Source: Siphonodentalium dalli (taxonomy: Eukaryota; Mollusca; Scaphopoda; Gadilida; Siphonodentaliidae). From it: a stretch of DNA of 64,000 nt. A program made the position numbers and the translations under genes. Shown here one piece after another: positions 35,878-48,209 of this stretch; the first letter of the stretch is position 1; each line of letters opens with the position of its first letter. Below the pieces are notes generated by a model, which saw only the letters and a program-made list of their open reading frames with translations, made no database searches and was not told the origin of the DNA. Location of the stretch: assembly GCA_032622095.1 (NCBI GenBank), contig CP136068.1, positions 9,963,729 to 10,027,728 on the forward strand. Reading direction: 5' to 3'.

Positions 35878-36315
35878 TTAAAGGTACTCAATCCGAATAA
35901 ACGCTCGCAAATTACTATTTCGTTGGCTTCGGGGGGGGGGGTAAAACATATTTGATTCGAGTCGAGGAACCCATGCACCCATCACCGCTCAGAGTGATCA
36001 AATATCGATGTTTGAAATCTATTATTTTAGGTGGCCCAATATACAGTCAACGAGAAGAATATCATTGACCAAATTGCGGGTAAAATCAAGTGGCTTTTTG
36101 TGTTAGATATTTGACAAACCGGCAAAATTTCGTTGAACAAAATGTTGATAAATAACAGGTTTTGCAGGGTTTTGTGGAATTGTATACTATAGTTGATTGT
36201 GCTTTTCGTTATATTTGGGCAATTATTAGATTATGATAACTGAAGCAGCATTTCAAAACATGTTGTCGTTTTTGTTGGAATGTGATATGGAGACCCTCTG
36301 ATTGAGTACCTTTAA
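35878..36315. mobile_element. TTAA-flanked MITE of the AGGTACTC family, copy 2
   Basis: TTAA at 35878-35881 and 36312-36315, the same TIRs as 30661-31148 and the same left internal block. The right half has diverged and the internal fold is weaker; 438 bases. A run of 11 G lies near 35932. Confidence 0.82.
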
Positions 36316-36520
36316 TTTGAAATATTAAATATTAAAAAGATGTTAGTTTTCTATTTGCGTGTCCCTGGTGTTCAATACTACCGTGTACGACAATGAACGG
36401 TCACCCAAGATTGGCTATATAGGTGGTTTCCGCACGTATGCCACTTCAACTTCTCCTCATTCAGTATATTATACCACTCTTGTCATTTGGAACATGGTCT
36501 ATGCCTTTCACCCCCACCCA

Positions 36521-36803
36521 ATACGCCCTATCATGTCATTAACTCGCGGCCATATTAGATCCACCATGCATGCAGGTCCGGTTCCATGGTATCAGATATT
36601 CTTCCATGCAGTCCCGGTTGTTTTATTGCTACAGATCAAAGTTCTGGAGTAGCATTTCCATATATGGAGCTTTTGAATATTCATGACTTCCATTTATGTC
36701 AAATATGGAAATGCTACTCCAAAACTTTGAACTGTAGCACTAAAACCACGAAACCGGACCTGGTGGATCCAATATGGCCGCGAGTAAGTTAGACAGGGCG
36801 TAT
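36521..36803. mobile_element. 283-bp foldback MITE
   Basis: Ends ATACGCCCT and AGGGCGTAT. Arms of over 100 bases share TTAACTCGCGGCCATATTxG, ATCCACCA, GGTCCGGTT and GAGTAGCATTTCCATAT with their complements. Nearly the whole element folds on itself. Confidence 0.85.
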
Positions 36804-36966
36804 ATATATATGTATGATACGAGATCATACATTTAGTAAAAAGTTTAATCTTTCCGTAAAGCTGCTAAATCAAATCATTACTAGTCAATACGGAGACTAA
36901 TTCCAATACCTCATGCCAACGTTCACTTCGTTCCCGAGTCTGTTTTCAATAAATTTAATCAAATAG

Positions 36967-37069
36967 TATTCCGGATGCCGCCTCTCTGTTATGGCGTATT
37001 CCGGATGCCGGGGTCCATTTTAAGCCGGATGCCGGATGCCAGGGGAGGGGGGTCGTCACCCTCCTGATT
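36967..37069. repeat. CCGGATGCC-rich block, inverted partner of 30345-30464
   Basis: GTTATGGCGTATTCCGGATG, GCCGGATGCCGGATGCC and GTCGTCACCCTCCTGATT match the complement of the left block in order. The pair could be the ends of a 6.7-kb element that now contains both AGGTACTC MITEs. Confidence 0.7.
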
Positions 37070-37359
37070 CCCGTCCCCATATACATATGACTACTGAGAA
37101 GATATAATTGTTCAAGTTATTTAATTTAATCAAGTGAAATGTGTACGCCATTCACACCGTGGAAAGATTTGTGGAGATGATTATATAAAACTTTGGTGGA
37201 TATGGGCGACTAAAGCCTTATAAAACTCCACCATGGTAAATCGACCCAGTTTTTTTTGGGCCAAAAACCCGGGTGTAAATCTATCTACCAAGGTATCCAC
37301 CAACCACCAAGGCCCCCTGAAACCAGGGTTTTTACCAGGATTAACACCAGCTGAAACTG

Positions 37360-37930
37360 GACAAAAACCCTGGTGTGGATAAACCTGGGTGTAATTACCC
37401 AGATAACCACACCAGGTGTACCCTGGTGTTTATTACCTGGGTGTTGCCCACCAGGTGTACATTGGTGTTACTCATCCAGGTGTTCCTACCCAGGTGTTGC
37501 CTACCATGTGTATCTTGATGTTTCTTACCCTGGTGTACCTTGGTGTTTTCTTACCCAGGTGGATTTCCCAGCGTTTCCACACAGGTATACCTTGGTGTTT
37601 TCGAAGGGTTTCATCGGGTGTTTCTACCAGGGTATAACCCGTGTGTTTTAACCAGGTACCAATCGATTATTTTACCCTGGTGTTCCCCAGCATTTTCATC
37701 CAGATGTATCCCAGGTGCACCACCCTGTAATACCCTGGTGTTGGAGCACCGGGGTGTATCATGGTGGTTGCACTAGGGTTACACCTGGATGAAAATACTG
37801 GGGTACGCCAGGGTAAAATCAATGAGTTTAGCCTGCGTAAGAACACTCGGGGTATATCCTGGTTGAAACATTCGGGGAACACTTGGGTCGAAAACACAAA
37901 GGTACACCTGGTGGAAACATTGAGTTAGGG
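37360..37930. repeat. CCAGGTGTACCTTGGTGTTT minisatellite with orientation switch
   Basis: About 15 units of about 28 bases, variants of ACCCAGGTGTACCTTGGTGT. Units read forward up to about 37720 and in reverse complement from about 37755. 37657-37718 and 37768-37831 are an inverted pair around CCAGTATTTTCATCCAGGTG. Confidence 0.88.
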
Positions 37931-40900
37931 ATTAGGGATAAAGATAAATGGTGCAATTTATACGCACACTGGTGAGAAACCAAATATTGTTTGTGTTCAT
38001 TATTAATTATCTTTATTTTCTGGCTTTGGGCTCCCATGGTTTACCTGGATCACATTCTTATTTTCATATAAACAACATTGCATGCTATTTTACCATAATT
38101 ACAGTTGCTGCCTTTCTTTTCATATTACATTCATTTACTATAGATAATGGCTGAACTAATGACATTCAAGTTTGATGAGATAGAGAATCACAACAAATTT
38201 AATTTTAAGGAAACATATAAATTTAAAAATTGTCGAAAAACAGAGTTTGACGATAACCCAATTAATGGTTTACCAACAACTCACTACTATTCACCAGATG
38301 AATACCATAGAGTAACTAAAACAAAGAGCAATATATCCTTGTTTAACCTAAATTGTCAAAGTCTTAACGCTAATTGGGATTCATTCAATACACTTATGTT
38401 TGAACTTCAAAATAATACCGGAAAATTTGGACTGATAGGGCTCACTGAAATATTTAGAGCACCAGATAATATTGATTTTTCTATGGAAGGGTATCATCCA
38501 TTGATAAGGAAATGTAGGCCGGTAGAGGACGATTCGAGAGGAGGAGTTGGAATGTTTATAAGATCTGACGTAAACTATAAGGTTAGAGACGACTTATCAG
38601 TTTTTATCCCACATGTATTCGAATCTCTTTTTATTGAAATAATTGAACCAAATAGGAAATCCTATATAACTGGTATTATTTATAGACCTAATTCTCAACC
38701 AAAAGCAGATATAGACATATTTATTAAATCAATGAAAGAAATTATGAGTAGAATAAAATCTAAACACAAAACAAGTTTTTTAATGGGGGATTATAATATA
38801 GACCTCCTGAAATTTGGACAACATGTTAAAACAAATGAATTTATTGATGCAGTAATCACAGATGGTTTTATGCCTACTATTTTCAAACCCACACGTGTAA
38901 CATCGCATTCAGCAACCCTTATTGACCAGATACTCTCAAATGACCCAGTTAATGAATTTCATTCTGGAATAATAATAACAGATGTGAGTGACCACCTTGC
39001 AACATTTTATCGCCAAATTGATTCCTCCAAAATGCCAAAAGGTGGCTGTGAATCCATTTGGAATAGGATCTTTGATGAAGATAATATATCTTGTTTTAAG
39101 CGATTGCTATCATCTATAGACTTTGAAATAACTTTGCAATCATCATCCGTAGATGAATCATACCAATCATTCATGGATGTTTACACAAATGCTTATGACA
39201 TTGCCTTTCCGCTAAAAAAAACTAACAAAAAAATCCAAAAACAACAGCCATGGATGACCAAAGGCCTAATGCAGTCGTCAATAGAAAAAGGAAAATTATA
39301 TAGAAAACAATTGAGGTCTCCAACAGGCATCAATATAGAAAACTATAAAAACTACTGTCGATACTTTAATCGCGTCAAAAGATATATAAAAAAAGATTAT
39401 TATAATAGTAGGCTGCATATGTATAAAAGTGATATGAAGAAAACATGGGATATTTTGAGGGAAGTTATCCAGCATTCAAATAAAAAGATGCAGTACCCCC
39501 AAAGTTTTAACATTGATGGTAAACAAATACAGAACAGATATCAAATAGCAGAAGAATTTAACAATTTCTTCTCAACTATTGGATTGCGAGAAGCAGAACA
39601 TATTGACAAAAAAGTGGATCATGACTTTACACATTATCTTGATGAACCAACATCTAATAGTATGTTTATGAGACCAACAAACATAGAAGAATTGGACAAT
39701 ATTGTGAACAATATGAAAAATAAAACTAGTAAGGATAATTTGGGAATAACAACAAGTCTTCTTAAAGAAACTATAAGTGAAATATCTACACCTCTATGCC
39801 ATATAATAAATCTATCAATTGAAAAGGGTATTGTTCCAAGGGACATGAAAATAGCCAGAATCATACCACTATTCAAATCCAATAAAAAAACTCTAGTTGA
39901 AAATTATCGTCCAATTAGTATACTTCCAATATTTTCAAAGGTACTTGAGAAAGTGGTTTGCAGTCGTTTAACGGAATACTTTGATGATAAATTTTATATT
40001 CACCAATATGGGTTTCGTAAAGGTCGCTCCACTATACATCCTATAATTAAACGTTTAAATGATGTTGCTAGTAATAATGATAAGAAAACTAAGGATTGTA
40101 CATTAGCTACTTTTATTGATTTTTCAAAAGCTTTCGATACGATAAACCATAATATTCTCTTAACTAAACTCGAATACTACGGAATTAGGGGCAATGTTAA
40201 AAATTGGTTTAGAAGCTATTTAAAGGATAGGATGCAATATGTAGATATTGAAGGATCAGTCTCCTCAAAGAGGCGCAACACGATTGGGGTGCCTCAAGGT
40301 TCTGTACTGGGGCCAATACTTTTTCTAATATATGTCAATGATATGTACAAAAGTACAAAACTGTCTCTTTTGTCATTTGCAGATGACACAACAGTATATT
40401 CATCTCATCATGACATAAAATATCTTTTTTCCCATACCAATGCTCAATTAAATGGCTTAAATAACTGGTGTTAGGCAAATAAGCTATCACTAAACACCAA
40501 GAAAACCAAGTATATCATAATTCAACCAACAGGTGGTAAACATAATTCCAATAATCACCATCTTATAATAAATGGGAATCAAATAGAAAGAATCGGCAAT
40601 AATTATCGAGAAACTACATTCAAATTCCTTGGTATTCACATTGATGAACATTTAACATTTAAACACCATGTATCTGTTATCTCAACAAGAATATCTCGAG
40701 CACTATATGCCATTAATCGTGTAAAAAATATCCTTTCACAAAAAAGTATGCACATGTTATATCATTCTCTTATTCAAAGTCATATAATGTATGGTATTGA
40801 AATTAGGGGCAATGCTAAAACCATCAATAAACTGATCGTATTACAGAAAAAAGCTATCCGAACTATCCACAATGTAAGATACAATAGCCACACAGACCCG

Positions 40901-41670
40901 CTTTTTAAACTTAGTAAGATTCTAAAAATAAAGGACATATACAGAATTAAATGTTATCTATTCATGCATGATTGGTCAAATAATATTTTAGACACTTACA
41001 ACAAATATAATAATCCAACATAGATTACTAGACAAACTGGAAATATTCACGAAACTAGGGCTAGAACCACATTTACTGAAAACCTACCGCTACATATCTT
41101 CCCAAAACAATGGAAAGAAGTTGACATAAATTTACAATCCCTTATGCCACGTACTAACTTTAAACGCCAGGTTACACTAGAATTAATTGAATCTTACCTT
41201 GAAAAAGTTGAATGTAAAAACTTATATTGTCATGACTGCTATCCAGGCGTCATGTCATGAGGTAGTAATATCATATAACATATCACTGACAAATTATAGG
41301 AAACTGATTTAGATATTTAGATACTTGTTCTGTCTCATCATCATCATTAATTCATCATTAAGTTTCATTCAATAATTTTCATTAAATGAAAAAACAGCAA
41401 TAATTATTATCCAATGATATTGCAGTAGCATTATTATTATTTTGTTGATAAAAGTTGCAATGTCAATAAGCATAAGTCTAATTTGAAAGTATGACCACTG
41501 ACCAGGGGAGCTCAGAGCCAGAAAGGAAGTTTTTCCAGGGAGATGGTAGGAAGACGACCAGAAGGTCATGCCACCTCCCAGTAATGTATTATCACTATTT
41601 TTTGTTTGTTATTTTTTACCATTGTTATGTTGATATTTACATTACTAATAAACACTTGAACTTGAATTGA
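37931..41670 (+). mobile_element. near-complete LINE (APE-type non-LTR retrotransposon)
   Basis: A short 5' leader is followed by a 3.1-kb ORF2 (38147-41260), a roughly 0.4-kb 3' UTR with AATAAA near 41648, and an end of repeated ACTTGA-type units with no long poly(A). It sits between blocks of the same minisatellite. A separate ORF1 was not found; only about 210 bases of non-minisatellite sequence precede ORF2, so the copy is probably 5'-truncated or of a type lacking ORF1. RT order and the simple-sequence tail fit the CR1/Jockey-like group, but the exact clade needs a tree. Confidence 0.85.
38147..41260 (+). pseudogene. LINE ORF2: AP-endonuclease and reverse transcriptase, two in-frame TAG stops
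   Basis: One frame of 1,038 codons from ATG 38147 to TGA 41258-41260, broken only by TAG at codon 776 (40472-40474) and codon 959 (41021-41023). Endonuclease motifs: L-N-C-Q-S-L (68-73), G-L-T-E-I-F, G-D-Y-N-I-D-L and S-D-H-L-A-T. Reverse transcriptase: N-Y-R-P-I-S-I-L-P, Q-Y-G-F-R-K-G-R-S-T, F-I-D-F-S-K-A-F-D-T, G-V-P-Q-G-S-V-L-G-P and catalytic F-A-D-D (744-747). The region after the first stop still reads like the usual thumb and C-terminal domain (A-N-K-L-S-L-N, F-L-G-I-H-I-D). There is no RNase H domain. Role in the family: the protein nicks target DNA and copies its own RNA at the nick. With the TAGs, this copy would give a shortened protein. Confidence 0.9.
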
Positions 41671-41852
41671 GATGCACCTGGGTAAGAACACCACAAGGTA
41701 CATCCAGGTAAGGAAACAACAAGATACACATGGGTAGGAAAACACCAAGGTATACAGGGAGGGAAACACCAATATACACATGGGTAGGAAACACCAAGGA
41801 ATACCTGGGCGAATAACGTCAATGTACACCTGGGTGGGGATACCAGAGTGAA
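41671..41852. repeat. minisatellite, reverse orientation, downstream of the LINE
   Basis: AAACACCAAGGTATAC-xGG and GGTAGGAAACACCAA units are the complement of the 37360-37720 repeat and match the orientation of 37755-37930. The LINE therefore separates two parts of one array. Confidence 0.85.
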
Positions 41853-43850
41853 ATGATGAGGATGGCAATGCAGTAGATTTGGATGGGATGCAGGGGTATT
41901 GTTATCGTTTGGGGTTGGTTTAGTATAATAACACATTAAGGAAACTGATTGTGGAGCCCTATACGTTTATTCAAGATAAACAAACTAACTAAAGATATAA
42001 TATAGACACACATATGTAATACAGAAATATATAAACTCATTAAAACTTAATGTCAAGAGTCGGGTTAAATTTTCATTAAAAACACTTGCAAATTCCATCT
42101 TCATATATGGTATGTTTGGCAAGTTACATGTACATGTACATGCAATGTATACCGGTACATGCCATAGACACTAAAATCATTATTTTAGTTCCAATGACAT
42201 TTACCAGTATACATGTACCTTGCTACTACATTTCCAGTGAAGTAGTTTTGTCTCATTTAAACTTAATAAATGGGTTTCTCCCTTTGAATGAATAAACGAA
42301 TGTGAGTATAGATATGAGCTCTGATTTGAAATACTGTTCAAACACATATTGTATGCATACCAAAACAAAATATGTCTTAGTCTAAGGGCATGTTTCTTGT
42401 CATTATCTAACTGCTTCAAAATATAGATTTGTAATATTATGCTGTAATGCTCCAGAAATAGCCATATTTTGTCCTGGTTCGGAAGAAACATTATTTCTTA
42501 GTGTTAGAAGGACATGTTGCCTGTTATTAAAATAGTATTCAGATGCCAGAAATTAAACAAACACATTAATTGCACCAACTCGAAACGGTTAACACACCCT
42601 GTAGAATGCATACTGTGATCAAGGAGGGTGTGACACACACACCTCCACCCCGGTTTGGTATGCGACATTCAGGCCATTGTCAGTTGGTACGCCAAGTTCA
42701 TACCCAATGTTATCTGGTACAATGAATTCATACGGCAATATAACTGGCATTCAGGATTCAGAAAAAAAGGCTAGTATGCAGATATTATAGCACAAAATAA
42801 TACAAATTTTGAGAATTTTCCAGCCCAAACAGACCCAAGTGATATATTTTTATCTAATTCAGTCTAATACCTTTTGATATGTTGCTGTTTTGAATACTAT
42901 TTCAGCAAATGTAAGAACACTGTTAACTGGTATTCAGTATCCTTGGGTGGTAGTGGGGGTAACATCCCGTCAAAGCCAATCACAATTGAATAGACCGGTC
43001 TGGAATGTGTCGCCCCCCCAATACCAGTTAATGTAAAAGGGGTGAATCATGCGCACCAGTTACAAGTAAGAAAATATTGAACGAACATTAATATATTACA
43101 TTAATAACATAGTTTTCATATACATGTATTTGTTGAAGTTGTATCCATAACGTCTAAATATCTATAGATAATAGACTGAATTACATCATAAATGTCATTT
43201 GGGCTGGAAAATAGTAAATCGAAATTAATTTTGTTAAAATGCGCAAATGAATCCCGACTACCAAATTATCAGATGGGTATGGATCCTGTGTACTGCCTGA
43301 AAATTGCATAAGTGTTTTCCATTTACTTCAGCTACAAGTATATACATGTACACGTAGCTGATTCACCTAACAGTGTTTTTGTCTTTAAATATGTGAGATC
43401 CACGCGCAAATCATTTGAGTGATGTGCACTAGTCCGAGAGTCTCAAAACATGGGTGCTTAATAGTCCCACTGTTTGGTTATTTTAGAGTCTACTTGTCTC
43501 AAAATGTTTAATCTCCATGCCCAATGTATAGCAGGCAGTCAGGTGAGGTATAATTATAGACACCCATTTACACAGTCCGTACATGTAGCGGTATGTGTAA
43601 GCTATCAATTGCATAAATATTGCATTAATTTGTGTACATTTTTATGGGCAATACATGTTATGTTGCGAGTAATTTATTTTGTATGAGGGTAATACTATTA
43701 GCATGCATGTATATACCTGACTAAATTAATCTGTTGTAAAAACACACAATCGATTATTTCAAACCCGGGTACCATAAATTGAACTGTTGGACCATTGAAC
43801 CCTCAAATTATGGAACTTCCCGACAATCGAACACACTGTACATGATTGAG
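41853..43850. other. intergenic, nothing recognised
   Basis: Several TACATGTACATG-like palindromic stretches and a short palindrome at 43330-43361, but no gene and no clear mobile element. AACTGGTATT/AATACCAGTT at about 42920 and 43020 is a weak inverted pair. Confidence 0.4.
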
Positions 43851-44249
43851 TTAACCCTTTAACCAACAGAACGGCCCTGTGCCAATGCATTCTCTTATAT
43901 ATGCGAGTCGACCATAGGTCGCCTCGCATATATAAGAGAATGCATTGGCTTAACACATTAAAAATTATAAAATTGTTAAAGAATGTAAGAAAAAATGCTA
44001 AAAAGTGTTAAAAAAAGATTTTTTTAGGCCAATGCATTCTCTTATATATGCGAGGCGACCTATGGTCGACTCGCATATATAAGAGAATGCATTGGCACAG
44101 GGTATAACTGTAACCATCACAATGTGGTCAATGAGCCGGTTCCAATGATATCCATATTTGTATGGTTCTATGGAGACAGACCGAAGATATTTTAGGCTGT
44201 TGAGGCTTTATTTGGCCGGTTTTGACCGGTTTGTTGGGTAAAGGGTTAA
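43851..44249. mobile_element. TTAA-flanked piggyBac-like MITE, copy B
   Basis: TTAA at both ends (43851-43854, 44246-44249), the same TIRs as copy A, and two palindromes at 43881-43949 and 44028-44096. It differs from copies A and C by scattered substitutions and one or two single-base gaps. Confidence 0.88.
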
Positions 44250-44604
44250 TGGTTATGTGACCTCATGAATTGGTCCAAGTTATTTTTTCTGCTTTACATG
44301 TAATTCAAATTTTTCCAATTGTATCGACTTACTGATTTTTTGTTTTCATCCAAAAAGTCAAATTGCAATGGACTATTCACATATACCAGTATATGTAAAT
44401 GCACCAAGAGGCCCCCATTTGCAATGAGATGTCGCAAAGAATCACACAGTGTGTAACTGCATCAATTCTACAAACTAAGCGACATATAGTGGTTTATCTC
44501 CAAATAGAATGTATGGTCCATGTACATTGTTAGTAATGGCACTGATAGTATACAAGGCAGTTCGCACGGATATATTTTAGATTGCAGCATACATGTACAT
44601 GTAT

Positions 44605-44695
44605 AATAATAAAGTTAAGAGATTTCCATCACATTACTTTCACATGAAAGTTTCATGGGAAAGAAATGTGATGAAGATCTCTTAACGTTATTTTT
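44605..44695. repeat. 91-bp imperfect hairpin
   Basis: AATAAAGTTAAGAGATTTCC...CATCACATT pairs with AATGTGATGAAGATCTCTTAACGTTATT; the short centre is TTTCACATGAAAG. Confidence 0.75.
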
Positions 44696-45100
44696 AATTT
44701 CTGCTGTCACCCTGTATGATTTAGTGCACCTAATTCACTATTCTTCGACTTTGGGGAAGAAACAATTTTATTTGGGTCGAGGGACCCACCCATCAAATCG
44801 CAAGAGTTTTCTAAAACAAGCTATGATCGGAAATTATTTTTTGAATAAATGACTTAAAAAAATCACCAAAAACTAAATTTACAATATCTTTTATATAGTT
44901 GGCATGTAGATACATTGAAATTTGACATGCATTACTTGCAGGTATTCTTGATTTAGTAATCATGTTTTTATTATAGACAATTAGGTTATAAAACAATGCT
45001 GATCACAATGAAAGTTGTTTTGTTTGCATAAATTGTGATGACAAGCATTGGGGAACTCCAGTTCGAACCAGGTATCACTTAATATATGGAAATCGACTAG

Positions 45101-45290
45101 GATATTAAACATAAAATCTTCTAGATTCAAATGGGTTATTAAACACAGAGTGATCGAACGAACGTGACAGGCATATTAATTATTATTTTGTATATACCTT
45201 ATTAGTTTTGAATGTCGTAAAGATACATCTTAACCGAGGCGTAATTCATAACGATTTCGATATTAAACATAAAATCTTCTAGATTCAAAT
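45101..45290. repeat. 32-bp perfect direct repeat, 158 bp apart
   Basis: GATATTAAACATAAAATCTT plus CTAGATTCAAAT is present at 45101-45132 and 45259-45290. Confidence 0.85.
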
Positions 45291-45665
45291 CAAATTATAA
45301 TGTACAGCAGTAAATTATATTTAATGTACTCTGCATGCTATATAACAACAATAGTCGGTTGGTGGCGAGCTATAATTTATGCAATATATGTTATAGATGA
45401 GGTTTCAACTAACATGGACCAATGAGCCATCAAATCTCGTCAGCAGGATTTACTTTCCAAAACATTAGATCGGAAGGTTAACCTATGCGCGTGGTATCGA
45501 AAACCGTTGTGCATCGTTTCAACCATTTTTGAGTAACCGTTCATTTCGAGCTTCAACCCTCGAGTTGATTATGACGGGATTTCGTCGGTGTCCCACTTCC
45601 ACGCGTAACGATGGGCATGTGAATATCGAGACGGATGTTTTTGCTCTACAATATGGGTGGCAGTT

Positions 45666-46065
45666 TTAACCCTTTACCCAACAGAAGGGCCCTGTGCCAA
45701 TGCATTCTCTTATATATGCGAGTCGACCATAGGTCGCCTCGCATATATAAGAGAATGCATTGGCTTAACACATTAAAAATTATAAAATTGTTAAAGAATG
45801 TAAGAAAAAATGGTAAAAAGTGTTAAAAAAAGATTTTGTTTAGGCCAATGCATTCTCTTATATATGCGAGGCGACCTATGGTCGACTCGCATATATAAGA
45901 GAATGCATTGGCACAGGGCATAACTGTAACTATCACAATGTGGTCAAGGAGCCGGTTCCAATGATATCCATATTTGTATGGTTTTATTGAGACAGACCCA
46001 AGATAATTTAGGCTGTTGAAGCTTTATTTGGCCGGTTTTGGCCGGTTTGTTGGGTAAAGGGTTAA
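45666..46065. mobile_element. TTAA-flanked piggyBac-like MITE, copy C
   Basis: TTAA at 45666-45669 and 46062-46065; palindromes at 45696-45764 and 45844-45912. Closest to copy A. It abuts the left edge of the 1.08-kb tandem duplication. Confidence 0.88.
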
Positions 46066-46067
46066 TC

Positions 46068-47144
46068 CAGGTCAACAGACGACTGTGTGGAGTTCCATTG
46101 AACAAGAAAATATATTTGAGTCGGAGGAATATTATTCATTTAATCAGCCCATATACAAACAAATTCAATTAAACACTGGAGTTTTGACGATCCTACAATA
46201 GAACCATTATATATCTACACAGTGAAATCGGAAAATATTTGAATTATATTTCATAAAGATTACACTTCGCGTCCGGTAATCGAGTTCACGGATCTCCAGT
46301 GTGGGAATGTCCTATTCATAAGGTATTGATTTTATCGATATGGGACAAAGTAATCTTTGACCAAGTGATTATCCGGCGTTCAACACAAACTTCCGTTGCG
46401 CGGATGAACACGTCATTTAAATATTTATGACTTTTAGCTTGACCTCATTTGTTCAGACATTGGAACTATAAATACTGGAAGTTCCCCCAATTCGAATCTC
46501 CCACGGTCATATGTTATGTTTGAAAGATGTCTTTTTGGACACGATAGCTACTCAAGTTATGAAAATAGTAAATACATATTGTACATTTACATTCGTCTAA
46601 CTAATGTTGACAGTCTAATTACATCAAGCTCAAGTCGATAACTCCGTGTGCATGTGAACAAAATAGTTCGACATGTGGCGGCGTTAAGAGGGTCAACATA
46701 AGCGTGTTGTCATCGGTGACGTAACTCATGCTGTGACGTTACCACTTTTATTTTCATTACCGACACTGTTGCTCATCTGTTCCGCGAAAATCATTCCTGA
46801 CCCGTTTTATGTTCCACTTCGATTTTGATCATGTTCCCCTTCGATTATGATTTTTTAATGTTTTTGGAAGATGAAAAGGCTGTAAAACGGCATGTATATG
46901 TGAGGTTTTCAACGTGTATTTTGGTCACTGTGAGGGTGATAAATAGATACAGCTCGTGTCGCATTCTTATTTCCGTTAAAATAGGATTTCAACTAATTCA
47001 TGTGTTAATATAATTGAAATATGTTGAGTTGACTTCTTGCGAACCAGCCTACATATCGTTATGGAATCATGAGATTTATAATAACTGGTACCATTAGTTA
47101 TAGATGCAGCAAATCAATACGATCCTATTACCGTGTTTTTATCC
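46068..47144. repeat. 1.08-kb tandem duplication, copy 1
   Basis: Starts CCAGGTCAACAGACGACTGT and is nearly identical to 47145-48209 throughout, with scattered substitutions. No gene recognised in either unit. Confidence 0.9.
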
Positions 47145-48209
47145 AGGTCAACAGACGACTGTGTGGAGTTCCATTGAACAAGAAAATATATTTGAGTCGG
47201 AGGAATATTATTCATTTAATCAGCCCATATACAAACAAATTCAATTAAACACTGGAGTTTTGACGATCCTAAAATAGAACCATTATATATCTACACAGTG
47301 AAATCGGAAAATATTTGAATTATATTTCATAAAGATTACACTTCGCGTCCGGTAATCGAGTTCACGGATCTCCAGTGTGGGAATGTCCTATTCATAAGTT
47401 ATTGATTTTATCGATATGGGACAAAGTAATCTTTGACCAAGTGATTATCCGGCGTTCAACACAAACTTCAGTTGCGCGGATGAACACGTCATTTAAATAT
47501 TTATGACTTTTAGCTTGACCTCATTTGTTCAGACATTGGAACTATAAATACTGGAAGTTCCCCCAATTCGAATCTCCCACGGTCATAAGTTATGGTTGAA
47601 AGATGTCTTTTTGGACACGATAGAAACTCAAGTTGTGAAAATAGTAAATAAATATTGTACATTTACATTCGTCTAACTAATTTTGACAGTCTAATGACAT
47701 CAAGCTCAAGTCGATAACTCCTTGTGCATGTGAACAAAATAGTTCGACATGTGGCGGCGTTATGAGGGTCAACATAAGCGTGTTGTCATCGGTGACGTAA
47801 CTCATGCTGTGACGTTACCACTTTTATTTTCATTACCGACACTGTTGCTCATCTGTTCCGCGAAAATCATTCCTGACCCGTTTTATGTTCCACTTCGATT
47901 TTGATCATGTTCCCCTTCGATTATGATTTGTTAATGTTTTTGGAAGATGAAAAGGCTGTAAAACGGCATATATGTGAGGGTTTCAACGTGTATTTTGGTC
48001 ATTGTGAGGGTGATAAATAGATACAGCTCGTGTCGCACTCTTATTTCCGTTAAAATAGGATTTCAACTAATTCATGTGTTAATATAATTGAAATATGTTG
48101 AGTTGACTTCTTGCGAACCAGCCTACATATCGTCATGGCATCTTGAGATTTATAATAACTGGTACCATTAGTTATACATGCAGCAAATCAATGCGATCCT
48201 ATAATCGTT
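47145..48209. repeat. 1.08-kb tandem duplication, copy 2
   Basis: Head-to-tail partner of 46068-47144. Copy 2 lacks the MITE at its left edge, so copy C most likely landed beside copy 1 after or during the duplication. A 62-base part (GTTGCTCATCTGTTCCGCGA and following) recurs inverted at 49948-50010. Confidence 0.9.

Noticed and set aside
37373-37897. Val/Cys/Pro-rich repeated protein frames on both strands
   Set aside because: These are translations of a minisatellite open in several frames; no start context or conserved frame.
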